From: Polytrichum commune
Taxonomy: Eukaryota; Streptophyta; Polytrichopsida; Polytrichales; Polytrichaceae
Reading direction: 5' to 3'
Assembly (NCBI GenBank): GCA_950295325.1
Contig: OX485803.1
Location: 32,674,001 to 32,738,000 of the forward strand
DNA: 64,000 nucleotides
In this document: piece after piece, positions 34,990 through 46,572 of the stretch
How positions within the stretch are numbered: position 1 is the stretch's first letter
Layout of the letters: each line of letters starts with the position of its first letter
Position numbers and translations under genes: made by a program
The notes under the pieces: generated by a model
The model's database searches: none
What the model was told of the DNA's origin: nothing
What the model saw: the letters and a program-made list of their open reading frames with translations, nothing else

Positions 34990-37700
34990 ATCAAATTCCA
35001 TACTTCATTATCTTGTATTAAAAAATAAAAATTTCTCTTTTGGCACATACGCTCTACCAAAGGCTTCTTCTTTTTCACTAATACATCCCAGTCATCAACC
35101 ACTTTTGTTAAGGGATCAGATGGATGTAGAACTTCACTTTGCAAATGTTCTCTAAGTTCTAATAATTCAATATGCACATTCTATATCTTTGATACGGCAT
35201 ATTTTTCAAGTTCTGGATTTTGTTTCACCAACTCCTCTAATATTACTAGCTCCTCAGACAATATATTTGTCCTAGGTTGTGTTCCATTTGATGAAAGATG
35301 ATTTGTTCATAATTCTAATTATGGAGTAACAATGGATATAGATTGAACCGTGAGATGATCTAAAGAAGGAAAAAAAATCATATTCTCATCATTTTGAAGA
35401 GATGGAGGAAAACACCAATTTCTACCATTTACAGATCCATAGAACAAAACACATACCATGAGAAGTTGTGAATCATCCAAACATGCTATAATATACAATT
35501 CACATATAATATGTTTGCATATATTTATCCAAAATGCTCTTATATACATACAAGATGCCCATTCCGTATCTGGGTGATAGACCAAATACTTTACATCTGG
35601 ACCATGAAATCTATCGGAAACAATGATATGCTCCAACTTTAAACTAAGGAATACGACATGATCCATGTTGATATTTTTACCCCTAAAGATCATACTTCGA
35701 ATGAGTTCATCTCTACGAATATTTTTCATATGACCTTGCATTTTTAAGAAATTTATGTACCAATAGTATCATGCAAGGTCTTCAGTGAGCATCCAAATCA
35801 ACCAGTCAAATCATTTGGTTTTAGAATTTTCTTTCCCAATGTTTACATTTGTTTTACAAAACCATGATACGATTTAATAGCTGAATTAGTATATTGTCAT
35901 GCTTGAGGATACTTACGTGTAGCTTTAATCCACATATCTGTCACATGTCAAAAATATAATTAATCAACATTATATAGAAATAAAAATAATGAACATTTCC
36001 ATACCAATTAGTTATTAAAACAAATATAATTTACTTGAAAGTTAATTAAACATGACATAATAAAAATTAATAAGTTTGACATAAAAAAATAAGAGAACTT
36101 AAAACAAAATTCGTATCTATTTTTCCCATCCATGTGATCATAAAGTACTGAAAAACCTTCACCTCGTCGGGGTAATCACGAAATAAGATTTTATAAGATT
36201 TTTGTAAAAAATTTAGTTGAGCGTCTTCGAACGTTTTAAGTATTGATTTTCCAAATGTTCTCATATACATGACTTCTTCCAGCTTTCGCATAATGTCATA
36301 TTTTTCTTCTTTATAACATTTTTTTATCAAATGATTGAGCCAACATCTTCTTACATGCCATAAACACAATATAATTGAAGTTGATGTTTCCCATATCATC
36401 ATGTATTTTAAAATAATTATATATTTTAATCTTAAACAAATAGAAAAAAATATAATTGTTTAAATATAGAAGACAAAAATATTAAATTGTACAGTGTTAT
36501 TGTAAAATAAAGAAAATTCACCTGATGACATTGATTTTTGCATCAGTATTGTTTACAATATAAGCATTAGGCTTCCACTCAAAATCTAGTGTTTTCATCT
36601 TCTCATTGATTGCGTTCAACAAAATTGCCATATCTGATGTTTTTGCACTACTTATAATAATCCACGTTACAAAAATGTCGTTTGAAAATGAATCAAACAC
36701 CATCAGAATAAATAAATGATACTGTCAAAGTCCGATGAACGAAGTTAATATCATGTCCGAACTGAAAATAAAATACAAACAAGTAAAAATTAAATATCGA
36801 AAAAAAACTTAAAAAATCAATGCTTATTTTATATTTATTAGTATCAAATGTTGCATCGCATGCAACAAGACTTTTGTGACTTAAATTACATATTTTTTGT
36901 TACTACCAATGGAGTTGAATGTCTAAAGTAAAACATCTATCAGCTGTAGCTTATCCTTCTCTATAAAAAAAGCACACATTCAAGATGTTCTTGAATTCAT
37001 ATATTCACATTTATTGTATCATAAGAATATTGTTGGTATTTTTTTATTCCATTTTGTAGCTATATTTAATATTTCTTTCATCTTTAAACAGTCATCACAT
37101 GTCATATTTCCTTCTCCTTTAAGATTTACCTTTGTTTTTATCATCCTGAAATGTTCTGCTAAAATATGTTGAGGTTTTAATTTCTAAGCCAGTTCTTGTT
37201 TTATCCAAAGCTTCATGTCTTGGGATATCTATGGTTTGTGTTGAGTTTCTTTTTTACAGACGTGCTATCAGCAATTCCATGACAAGGTAAACCATACTTA
37301 TCAGGATGACATACTTGATAGTATGTAATTTGAGCAACTAAAGGCCACAAATAAAAAATTTAATTGAAAATTTAGCTAGGTATCCCCTCTTTTTACTAGG
37401 TCCACCTTCATGTCGTGCCAACCTACTCCCTCGTCCAGTCTTAGGTTTACTGGATTTATCAAATATCAAATATTTTGTAAATCTATAATTTTTGTCGTCA
37501 TATGAACATTGCCACCTATAATAATAAAATCAATGGTTAGCGTATTGCAACATCAATATTAATTGAAACTACAAACATGAAAGTTATATAAAAATTTATA
37601 TAATATATGATTTGTTTGTCACATACCATATGTGCTTGATGAAGTTGTTTTTGTTGAACCTTGAATGTTCTATGTCAGTGTCGTTTTCAACAATGAATGG
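34990..37700 (-). pseudogene. Decayed MULE-type transposase with SWIM finger
   Basis: Pieces in order on minus: about 36870 ACDATFDTN (first acidic residue of the DDE core); 36703-36518 MVFDSFSNDIFVTWIIISS, then WKPNAYIVNNTDAKINVIR (second core segment); 36402-36067 LCLWHVRRCWLNHL; 35741-35450 VYHPDTEWASC then NICKH, a SWIM finger whose second Cys is now Tyr; and about 35230-35000 EELVKQNPELEKYAVSKI, a helical tail. The parts are separated by AT-rich gaps that may be introns, and several stops and frame changes occur (TAG near 35180). Clearly non-functional. Confidence 0.65.
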
Positions 37701-39830
37701 ATAAAATGATGTAGGGGTAAGTACATTGTTACCCTCAACTTGTATGAATTCATTCACATAGTTATAAAAAATACAAGCAATTTGAATATTAATAGATTAG
37801 TTTCTAGCTTTTGTTATTCCATTTTTCCAATGAAGTATATCATAGGAAAAGGGACAATATGAATTTTGAACTACATAAGGAATATCTCGAAGCTCCGTCA
37901 ATTCTTCAGATTCCTATCAATCCAAACATATACATTGTGATTCAATATTGGTTTCACATTAGATCATTTGAATTAAAACCGCACATCTAATTTGGTTAAA
38001 TATGTAGGACCCCACCAAATGGTTCATTTATATATAAATGAATTTGATTACTTTATTGATTTAATAGATTGGAAATGAAATTGCTCATTTTTTTAGAAAA
38101 AATAATACGATACAATATAAAACATTACTCATCATTACTCAAGTCCCTGAATCTTGAAGACTCCATGATTCCCATCATTTCTTCTTTCCAGCATAACACC
38201 CACAGAATCTCACGATACTTCATAAGCACAAACCACTGAGAAAAGCTTAACACATGATCATTACTCTGCACCAAACGAAAGCCAATTCATTAAAGAATTA
38301 CAAAACATATCAAAAAGTTTTTTTTCAATCAAGATTCCATCAATTCCGGCATACCATCGACCTGATGAAGCTCAAAAGGCTCAAAACACGACCCTATGTG
38401 AAATCTCACCTCACTTAAGGTGACTGCAGAAAGTTGATATCATTGACTATGTGGGCAACTTGGATATTTCTTTGAAACTAGAATATGAGTCTTGTTGAAT
38501 CCTCCACAATGTGTAACTTCATATGTGAAACAAATTAAGAGGAATCTTGCACGAAGGAGATGCAAATTAGCATAATCTTGGTACAAGAAGTGTATACTAA
38601 TATAAATAACTCCTACATTGAGAATGTAAAGCAATGATATCACAACCTCTTTCTTGTTGAAAACCTTGATGGAAGTATACAACCCACACAATCAACTCAG
38701 TTGCATGTTTTTCATAAAATGGCTAACGGTGGCATTTTCTACAGTACATCCATTACAGTACAAGATCTGGTAATTTATTCTTTCTCTGTCCAATTAGAGG
38801 AGTCAATTTCCATATTTTGAGTAGAATAATAAACTCTAAACAGAGCAATAATTGCACTAACACCCACCTTCTTGGACAATTTGAAGAAGTAAAGATGTGT
38901 TGAGATGAACACCTACAAGTCACAACTCGAGAAGAGCAAATGACTGTATATATCGAATGTGTGCATGCAAACAACAACTTCTGAGCTCCAAGAGGGAAAG
39001 TAACTTACAATGTTTGAAATTCAATTATTTAGACATTTCCTCCTCTGTGGGGATGACGAATGTGGGGATGACGAATGTGGGTCAGCTGGTTCCAAAACTT
39101 GGCATAAGCACATCTTTGATCATGTGTAGCATCTTCTGTTATTTTGAGAGCTCACCATTTCAAGGGAATTAATGAGAACGGACAGGCACCATGGTTTGTG
39201 AAACTCCCCCCCCCCCCCACCCCCACCCCCACCCCCAAACCAACGATAAGTCACAGCTAAGACGACGGCAGTGAGGAGTTGGACCACATTGAGTTGCCTA
39301 TCACCTGAAACAAATTCTTGATATTCATTACTGCCTCTAATACCACCACTATTGTCTAGCAGATATACCATAAACCTATATCGGAAATATCCACATGACA
39401 TAACGTTTAACAAAAACAACATAGCCAATGAAGCATTATCTTGAGGTAGGTTGACAAGGAGGCCCCTTATAAATGACAACAACTTGCATCGCCTCACACA
39501 AATTTGTCTTAAACATAATGGGGTAGAACATCGTCATTACATTGTCATTGAAAATTCACTAACTACAAGCATGCTCTTCCTTTTAACTTCGCTCATATTC
39601 CCCAAAAACAATTATACACAATTTGAGGGCAGGCGTGGATAAAAATTATGAATATGATCCCCCAACCTCCACTTCGAATTGTAGCCAGTTGAACAAGGAA
39701 GCCACGACTAGTCTTGTAACGACCCATTGGGATCCAAGAATTCCAGGACTATATTCTCCTATACTCAATGGGTAAAATTATGTTTTCTGTGTAAAATTCT
39801 ACATATCACATAACTAGCGCCATCCAATGA
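37701..39830. other. AT-rich spacer
   Basis: I recognise no gene. A direct repeat, GTGGGGATGACGAATGT, occurs twice in tandem at 39044-39079, and a 13-C run with CCCCCA repeats lies at 39206-39235. Confidence 0.4.
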
Positions 39831-39834
39831 TAAT

Positions 39835-40345
39835 CCCTACCGGAACTTGAACTTGGCAGTACCCAAAGTAAGAAAAAACCAGAAAGAACTAGGTAAATGC
39901 AACCTACAATATTCACAGGTTCCTTTGCAACCAGAGAAACACACACACCATATGAAAAGATGAAAAGAGAGATGTGAACCTGATGAACTCGTTGCGAGCA
40001 TTCTTTGACAGATCACAACATCAACACATTTCAGAGGATTATGCAACATATTATCCAAGCTTGGGGAGGGGCTCCGGAGTTGTTTGTTGCTCGAATCTTC
40101 GGGGGCTGAGAGCTGGAGAGTTGTGTGCTTTGGGGTCGGGGCTGGAGAACTTTGGAGTCGGGAGCTGCGGGCCCCGTGGGGCAGGGCATGACAACCCGGG
40201 TATTGGGACATGTTCCCAATGCCATTCGTTCCCACGAGCAGTAGAGGAGGCTCTCCGGGCAGCGAAGGAAACGTGCCCGGGGCGGCTCGGGGCCCTGGGT
40301 AGATGTCTTCTAGCCCAGGGCCTGGGGGCGCCACAGCAGAAAAAA
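39835..40345 (-). repeat. Repeat R2, copy 2
   Basis: This is the inverted partner of 33226-33656. It holds an extra internal segment of about 80 bp (40150-40240, including CCCGGGTTGTCATGCCC on minus) and lacks the 16-C run, having CCCCTCCCC at that place. The two copies enclose the decayed MULE transposase, but 450 bp of R2 is not an obvious terminal repeat of that element. Confidence 0.8.
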
Positions 40346-40554
40346 CAAGCACACTAAAATTACACTTCACTCGCATGAAGGACAACACACTTTATTTCCA
40401 CAAGCAGAAACACAATAAAAAAGCTTAATAACTTCATCTACACTATCCTCCACCAGGCCCAGTGAATATGTTTACCTTACTAAATTCTTGCATGTGTGAG
40501 CAACCCAATAATCAAATAACTCACCTGCATCCTTGCAACATGCACAAATGAAAA

Positions 40555-40920
40555 GGAGGCCACACACTTTAGGAAATGTTAGTTTTGAAACAGAGTTTGG
40601 TAAGCCAATGTGAAAGAATGTTGGCCTTGACATGTGCCTAACTTCAAAAAGTTGGGTTTCGAGGTTGGTTCCCTTTTTATCGGTCAAAACTGTATGTTTT
40701 CAACTCCGATAATAAATTAAAAAATGGAGGTTTTACAGTAAGCCTTGCAAAACCACCGTCTTGGGTTGGAGTTGAAAATGGACAATTCTACCCAATAAAA
40801 GAGGGACCAACTTCAAAAGTCAACTCCTTGAAGTTAGGCACATGCCAACGTTGACATTCTTTTACCTTGGCTTGCCAAACTCCAATACAAAGTTGGCGTT
40901 TTCGAACGTGTGTGGCCTCC
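40555..40920. mobile_element. Foldback/MITE-like element with 125-bp inverted arms
   Basis: The ends are GGAGGCCACACAC and GTGTGTGGCCTCC, a perfect 13-bp inverted match. The arms 40555-40680 and 40795-40920 stay complementary, with mismatches, across their length (AGTTTGGTAAGCCAA versus TTGGCTTGCCAAACT; CATGTGCCTAACTTCAA versus TTGAAGTTAGGCACATG). The loop is about 115 bp. No target duplication was seen. Confidence 0.75.
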
Positions 40921-42341
40921 CCTTCAAACACCATGAGTTGTGCACAATAATTGTTGTTAGAGATGTTGCAAAGAAGAGTCTATGAAATCCAAAGTGTTGG
41001 TGTCCCAACAACAACCATCACTACCTTCCCAAATCAGGACTAGCCACACCCTACCACTTGTTAAAAGCTACATTTACCAACCACATGAAGTTTTCCCTCC
41101 CCTTGCTACTTCCCTGCAACGGCGCCTTCCATTATGGGACGACAATTGCCACCTTGGATTCCCCTGTAAACACACTATCTCACCCTTGGAGCCAATCACA
41201 TCTCCCCCCCCCCCCCCCCCCATCAAGTTATTCTGCGTTGGGCCCCCAAGCCAATGCTCTTACAAAGGTCCCACTTATTGAACATGCACCCACTATGTGC
41301 AATGCTATGGTATGCCAACCTCTTTATGTTCAACAAACCACAATTCGGCTTAGAAACTCACAACATGTAGAATAATGAAAGCAATTAAGGTTTAGTATTT
41401 TGCAAAGTATTATACTTCAATATGCAAAGTACTACATGTGTATGTGTGTGTGCGCGCGCTAGCGCTACTGTGACAACAATAAAAAATGAAAGGAATGTCA
41501 ATGTGAAAATATTGACATGCGATGTTTGTTCACCACTCCCTTCCTATGTCTATGTGGGCATGGGGGGCAAGGTTGATGTCTATGTTTGACATGTGGATTG
41601 GTAGTTGGTATAGTAATTTATATTAGGTCATATGTAGTTCAAAGAAGGAAAGGGGGGTATACTTAGTGTAGTGGGATTGGAGTTTGTTTCTATTATAGTT
41701 TTCTTTATTAAGGATGATGTGTGTCATGCATTGGATGGAGATTTGGGTTGGGTCATCCATTATTTTATGGATTTGTTTATAGAGATTTTGAAGGTTAAGA
41801 GGCTTTGGGTGGTGTTGTTGTGGATGGAGCCTCTGGTATCAAGTGTAATGATTATTGGGGGTAAGACAAACCAACCATGTTGGGCTAGTGAGGTTCGGAG
41901 TATGTCATATGTTTCTATTTTTTTATTGGTGGCTACTTGGGGGAATCAATTATTACATTAAATAAATTCAAGGAGGTGTGTTTTTATGATGAAGGTGAGG
42001 GATGAACGTGTGTTGTATGTGGGTGACGTGCCAATAAAACATAGTATGCATGGGCATAACTAGGCATGGCATTGGGATCTTGGAAGATAACATGAATACA
42101 TGAGGAGCCGTGAGCGTATGGCATTTTGTGGTGGTTGGTCTTTAATCTTAGCAACATTTATGACATTGAGGCATCTTGTTGTGGAATGGACGAGGAGATT
42201 GTTGGCTAGTGCATGTATTACCTTATTATGTAGTTTAACGGTTGTTAATGTGTTTATTTGTGCAATAAGGTAGGAAATGAAGACAATTATCTTTTCATTT
42301 AAATGGGCAAAGGCTACAAAAGGGAGATGTATTGTTTGAGG

Positions 42342-42375
<34 letters not shown>

Positions 42376-44340
42376 ATATATACATAAAAATAATTGCCCA
42401 AGATTCTGCCATACGTGGATTTGAGTGTTTGAGTGATGTGGGCATCAATGATCCATGATGCGTCCCTTAAGAGGTTGGACCATTCTAGTTGGAGGTTCTA
42501 AGTGGATAACAATTTTTTTTAACATTTGGGATGGTGTTTGTGGCATGTACTATGAGTGCATGTGTATATTCTTTATCTATGTAGTTTTTTTAGGTTTGTG
42601 ACCAAACCATTGTGTTGGATTGAGGTGGGGGGGGGGGGGGTGGAGGGCCAAAATGGTGTTTGGTGGCCTATGTGATGAAAGGGGATTTATGTCATTTCAG
42701 CTATAATTGTACCAAAACTTTAATTCTCTATTGGAAATTTCTTTGGCATGAACCACCCAACCACGAGATAAGATAAAGAACTCTTACACTCATGCAAGAG
42801 CCCTTTATATACCTCCCCACCATGCACGGTTGTCTTAAGTTTAACTATAGTAAAAGCATGTTCATTATTAGCAAATATAATGAACTTTATGCTTTTACTT
42901 TAAACTCATTCTAGACTACCGTTATCTTAGTTCTAGTCAGCATGTACCAATAATGGCCCATGTTACAATAATGCACCTTCTTTGGCTAGTTTATTTGCTT
43001 CAATGTTTCCAATCATATTTGTGTGCGCTTTGACTTTTTTTTATAGTAATTTGTGGGAGGGGCTTTTTAATGGTGTTCATGATGTGTGCTATGAAGAGTT
43101 TCCATGGGTGGTTGTTTTGGGAGGTGGGGTGTCTAATGTGGTTTTGTATGAGATACATATTGTTTGTAAAAAATAATGTGTCGGTGGTGAGTGTCTTAGT
43201 GTGTTTTTATTGCTAAGAGTAATATGTATAGTTATACTTTAAGTATATTTGAGTATATGGGCAGTTTGGTCACCATGTGTATGTCTAGTAGGCCATTGAA
43301 GACTTTGGCTCCTACGTATTTTTGTTGCCCTCCTCATATGAGGGGGGGGGGGGGGGGAGCGAACAACCATTTGTGTAGTATGCTTAGGAGAGAGGATATT
43401 TTAATGAGAATATATTGGTGATTTTAGGTGGAAGAGTGTGTGGTTTGAGGTAAGGTGCGGTGGTGGTCTAGGTGTAGTGTTGTCCCAATATGTTGGGAGT
43501 TTGTTGATTAAGGTTTGTATTTGGGTGGTATGGGAGCTTAGGTAGTCATTGCTTGGTGTTAGTATCTTTGTTAGGAGGTGTTGTAGGATTTTTTTATGAG
43601 TGTATAATTATGCTTATGCGTGTCAATTAACATGGAGGGATTTTTGGGTGTTGTAATATGAGGGGAATGTGTATTAGATTGTGAGGAGAGGAGGAAGTGG
43701 TGATAATTGGGGAGAGATTTGCTTTTGGAAGGGGGTTGTAAGTGTTGTAAGTACCTGGCAATTATGTGGTAGTCTACACCTAGCTCATTATCTCACCAAG
43801 TTTGGTTGGGAAAGTTTTGGATGAGTTGATTTGGGTTGAGAATTTTGATCACATAAAATCTTCCTCAAGATGTAGGGCCCATTACATGGACGTAATTCAG
43901 GTAGTCTTCACCACAACATTTAGAGGTATGATTCTTCTACATCTTATGCAAATGCATGGGAGAGGTTCCTAGATTGATATAAATATAAATCATTTATAAC
44001 ACGGGTAGATCACTTAGTGCATTTTAAAAACGATGTGCGGCATAATATAGAGAGGATTAAAATCATTTGAAATAAAAATGATAAAGGAATTCCAAATAAT
44101 GAAGGGGCCATTAAATGTAGACAATCCCATTATAAGTAAGTTAGATGGACATAAAATGTGGGCCATTATTTTTTTGTAAAATTAATATAGGGGCTAAAGA
44201 TAAGGATCCTAGAAGGTATGTTTAGTATGGTATGTAAATGGGTTTAGGACTCACGGGAATGGATGATAATTGAGATTTCCGTTGTCCAAAAATGGATGAA
44301 AAGAGAACGCACCGTTGTTGGGGTCGTCTTCCCCACGCCC
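40921..44340. other. AT-rich spacer with microsatellite and poly-C/G runs
   Basis: Holds an 18-C run (41204-41221), an (ATCT)n microsatellite (about 42343-42373), a 14-G run (42627-42640) and a 16-G run (43342-43357). The ORFs present are short and without recognisable domains. Confidence 0.5.
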
Positions 44341-44347
44341 GTTTATT

Positions 44348-44900
44348 ACTTAAAACAGGGTTGTCTATTGTGTCTTGACGGAGGCTAATCTCGGCATAAT
44401 GTCGTGCCGTCACGACATTATGCCGGATGTTGTCTTTATCCTGACGGACTTGAATTTTACCGAATTATGTGTGTAATTACATTACCCCATTTCGGACACG
44501 TAGGATGTAAGATGTCCACGTGTGATGACATGTCAACAAAGTAGAGGTAAAGTGGGGAAAAAATTACGAGCCCCCATCCGCCCCGGTCCCACCCCGTTCC
44601 CCCCCCCCCCCCCATCCGCCCCCGTCCGCCCCACACACTCCTTAGTCATATTTTACTACTTTGATTTTAACAGAATGATAACAGAATGGCAAAATGGTTT
44701 ACCTAGCGCTAGGCATATCCACGTCCACGTCGGCCTTTTCTGCCACATAGGACGCCACCTTGGCAAGAAGGTAAGTATTTTACCCACCCTACTAGCTGCC
44801 CCCTAGGTTGACCCTACGTGGACCCTATTGTGTCGTGACGGAGGGGTCTGTCACGACACGACACTGTCATGACGTCGGGATAGACAACCCTGACTTAAAA
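44348..44900. mobile_element. hAT-type MITE, 537 bp, perfect 8-bp target duplication
   Basis: The element spans 44356-44892. It begins CAGGGTTGTCTAT and ends ATAGACAACCCTG, a perfect 13-bp terminal inverted repeat. It is flanked on both sides by ACTTAAAA (44348-44355 and 44893-44900). An 8-bp duplication and CAGGG-type ends are hallmarks of hAT elements. It has no transposase. The interior has a 15-C run and TGTCGTG/CACGAC motifs near both ends. Confidence 0.92.
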
Positions 44901-46555
44901 GGAATATAGAGTACAAAAAATTGCAGTGACTTGGATAATATAAGTAATGGAAGGGTGCAAACAAATGGGCCATTTTTGAAATTTAAGTAATTATAAGGAG
45001 GCTTTAATTCAGCCCTTGAAGGTAAATAACCCCAAAACAAAAAAAATCCCAGCCGCACGTGGTGCACAAAAATGCCTTAGAGTGATCTACCCGTAATTTA
45101 TAAACAAGTTTGGATGAGAGAGTTTTAAATGAGTTGTTTTGGTGTGAGCTAAATCTACATAATAACCTTCTCCAAGATAAAGGGGATCATGACATGGAAC
45201 CAATTCAAGTTAGAGTCCAACAAGATTTGACATTTCATGTATAATTTGATGCAAATGCATAGGAAATGATGACATGCTGATTTAAATCATTTTCCAACAA
45301 GTCAAGTAAATGTACTCACTTTTAATATTGTGGCATCGTGACCTTTGTTTTGGGGGGGGGGAGGGGCACTAGCAAAAATATAGAAAACCACATGCGACAA
45401 AATTTAGGGTGGATTTTATTCAAGATATATAATTTTTACATTTTTCTTAGATATCCTCTAAATATGACTTTGGGAATTATATATAATATATGGTGTGGTT
45501 TAAGTTGTGATTTTTTTTATTTGGATATAAAGTAGCATAAATAAAAGTAAGTTTATATTTTTATTTGTAGATTTAACATGAGTCATCTGCCATTCATGGC
45601 ATTAGATGAGAAATAGGCAAAAAATATGTGGACATGTGGATAGATTTGTTGAAACAATCGCCTTTGGATGAAAAATACCTTCATCCGGCCGGCGATGAAA
45701 GGGTTGGTTGGCTTATTTAAGGTTTCATGGGGGGTGCAAGAACCATATGCAGTATGCTAAAGTTTATAATATGATGATTGTATGTGTGTAATGTGCAGAG
45801 TTATATATGTGCAGTGTAATGTATTCATAGTGTAATGTATGCATAATGTATGTGCAGATTGTTCACATGAAATTTCTACTACTTATAAATAAGATAGGAT
45901 GATTATAAGTATGCAACTCTAAAATTTATATATAATGATAGGATGTTAGAAAATACCATCTAGTAGAAATTTAGCTACTTATAGGGTGGAGAACATTCAA
46001 CAAAGAAAGGTAAATCCCCCCCCCGATTAAATAAGGGGTTCTCACATATGTATACATAAATCAAGTGTAGGTGCACCTCCCATGCCTTTGTTACTCAAGG
46101 AAAATTGTTTCCTTGGGAGCAACAAATTTTATTTGGGCGATTATTTGCATTTAATGCTATATCCTAAATGATGCCACGAAATTCCCTATTAGAATAATCA
46201 AAATCTAGGTGTTCCCAAATCGCCCAAATCTACCATGAGTAGAAGCAATAAAGCTCCTCCATGCTGCCCCCACCTCCCGCCCATTACGTCACATCACCGT
46301 TGGGTCACCTCGCCGACCCTACACATCGGCGACCCATCCCTCCACTCCACCTTATGTCGCCAGATTCTCCACGTCGGTCCTGGCCATTCGCGGCCACCTG
46401 GGGGTATACCCGCCAAAAACCCCCCATGCACGTGTCTCCCCAAACATTATGGGTTTAGGGGCCACTTCCTATGTTGTCCTCCTTCTTGCGGGCCTCATTT
46501 GAGGCCCTTCCGGTTGTTTTTTTGGCATTTTGAGGATTTGTTTTTGATGATGTCT
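44901..46555. other. AT-rich spacer
   Basis: I see no gene or clear repeat apart from homopolymers (G at 45352-45361, C at 46016-46024). An ORF at 46235-46573 is Pro/Cys/His-rich without a recognised domain; it could hold an upstream exon of the hAT pseudogene, but I cannot support that. Confidence 0.35.
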
Positions 46556-46572
46556 TGTTTCTCATTGGTTTA

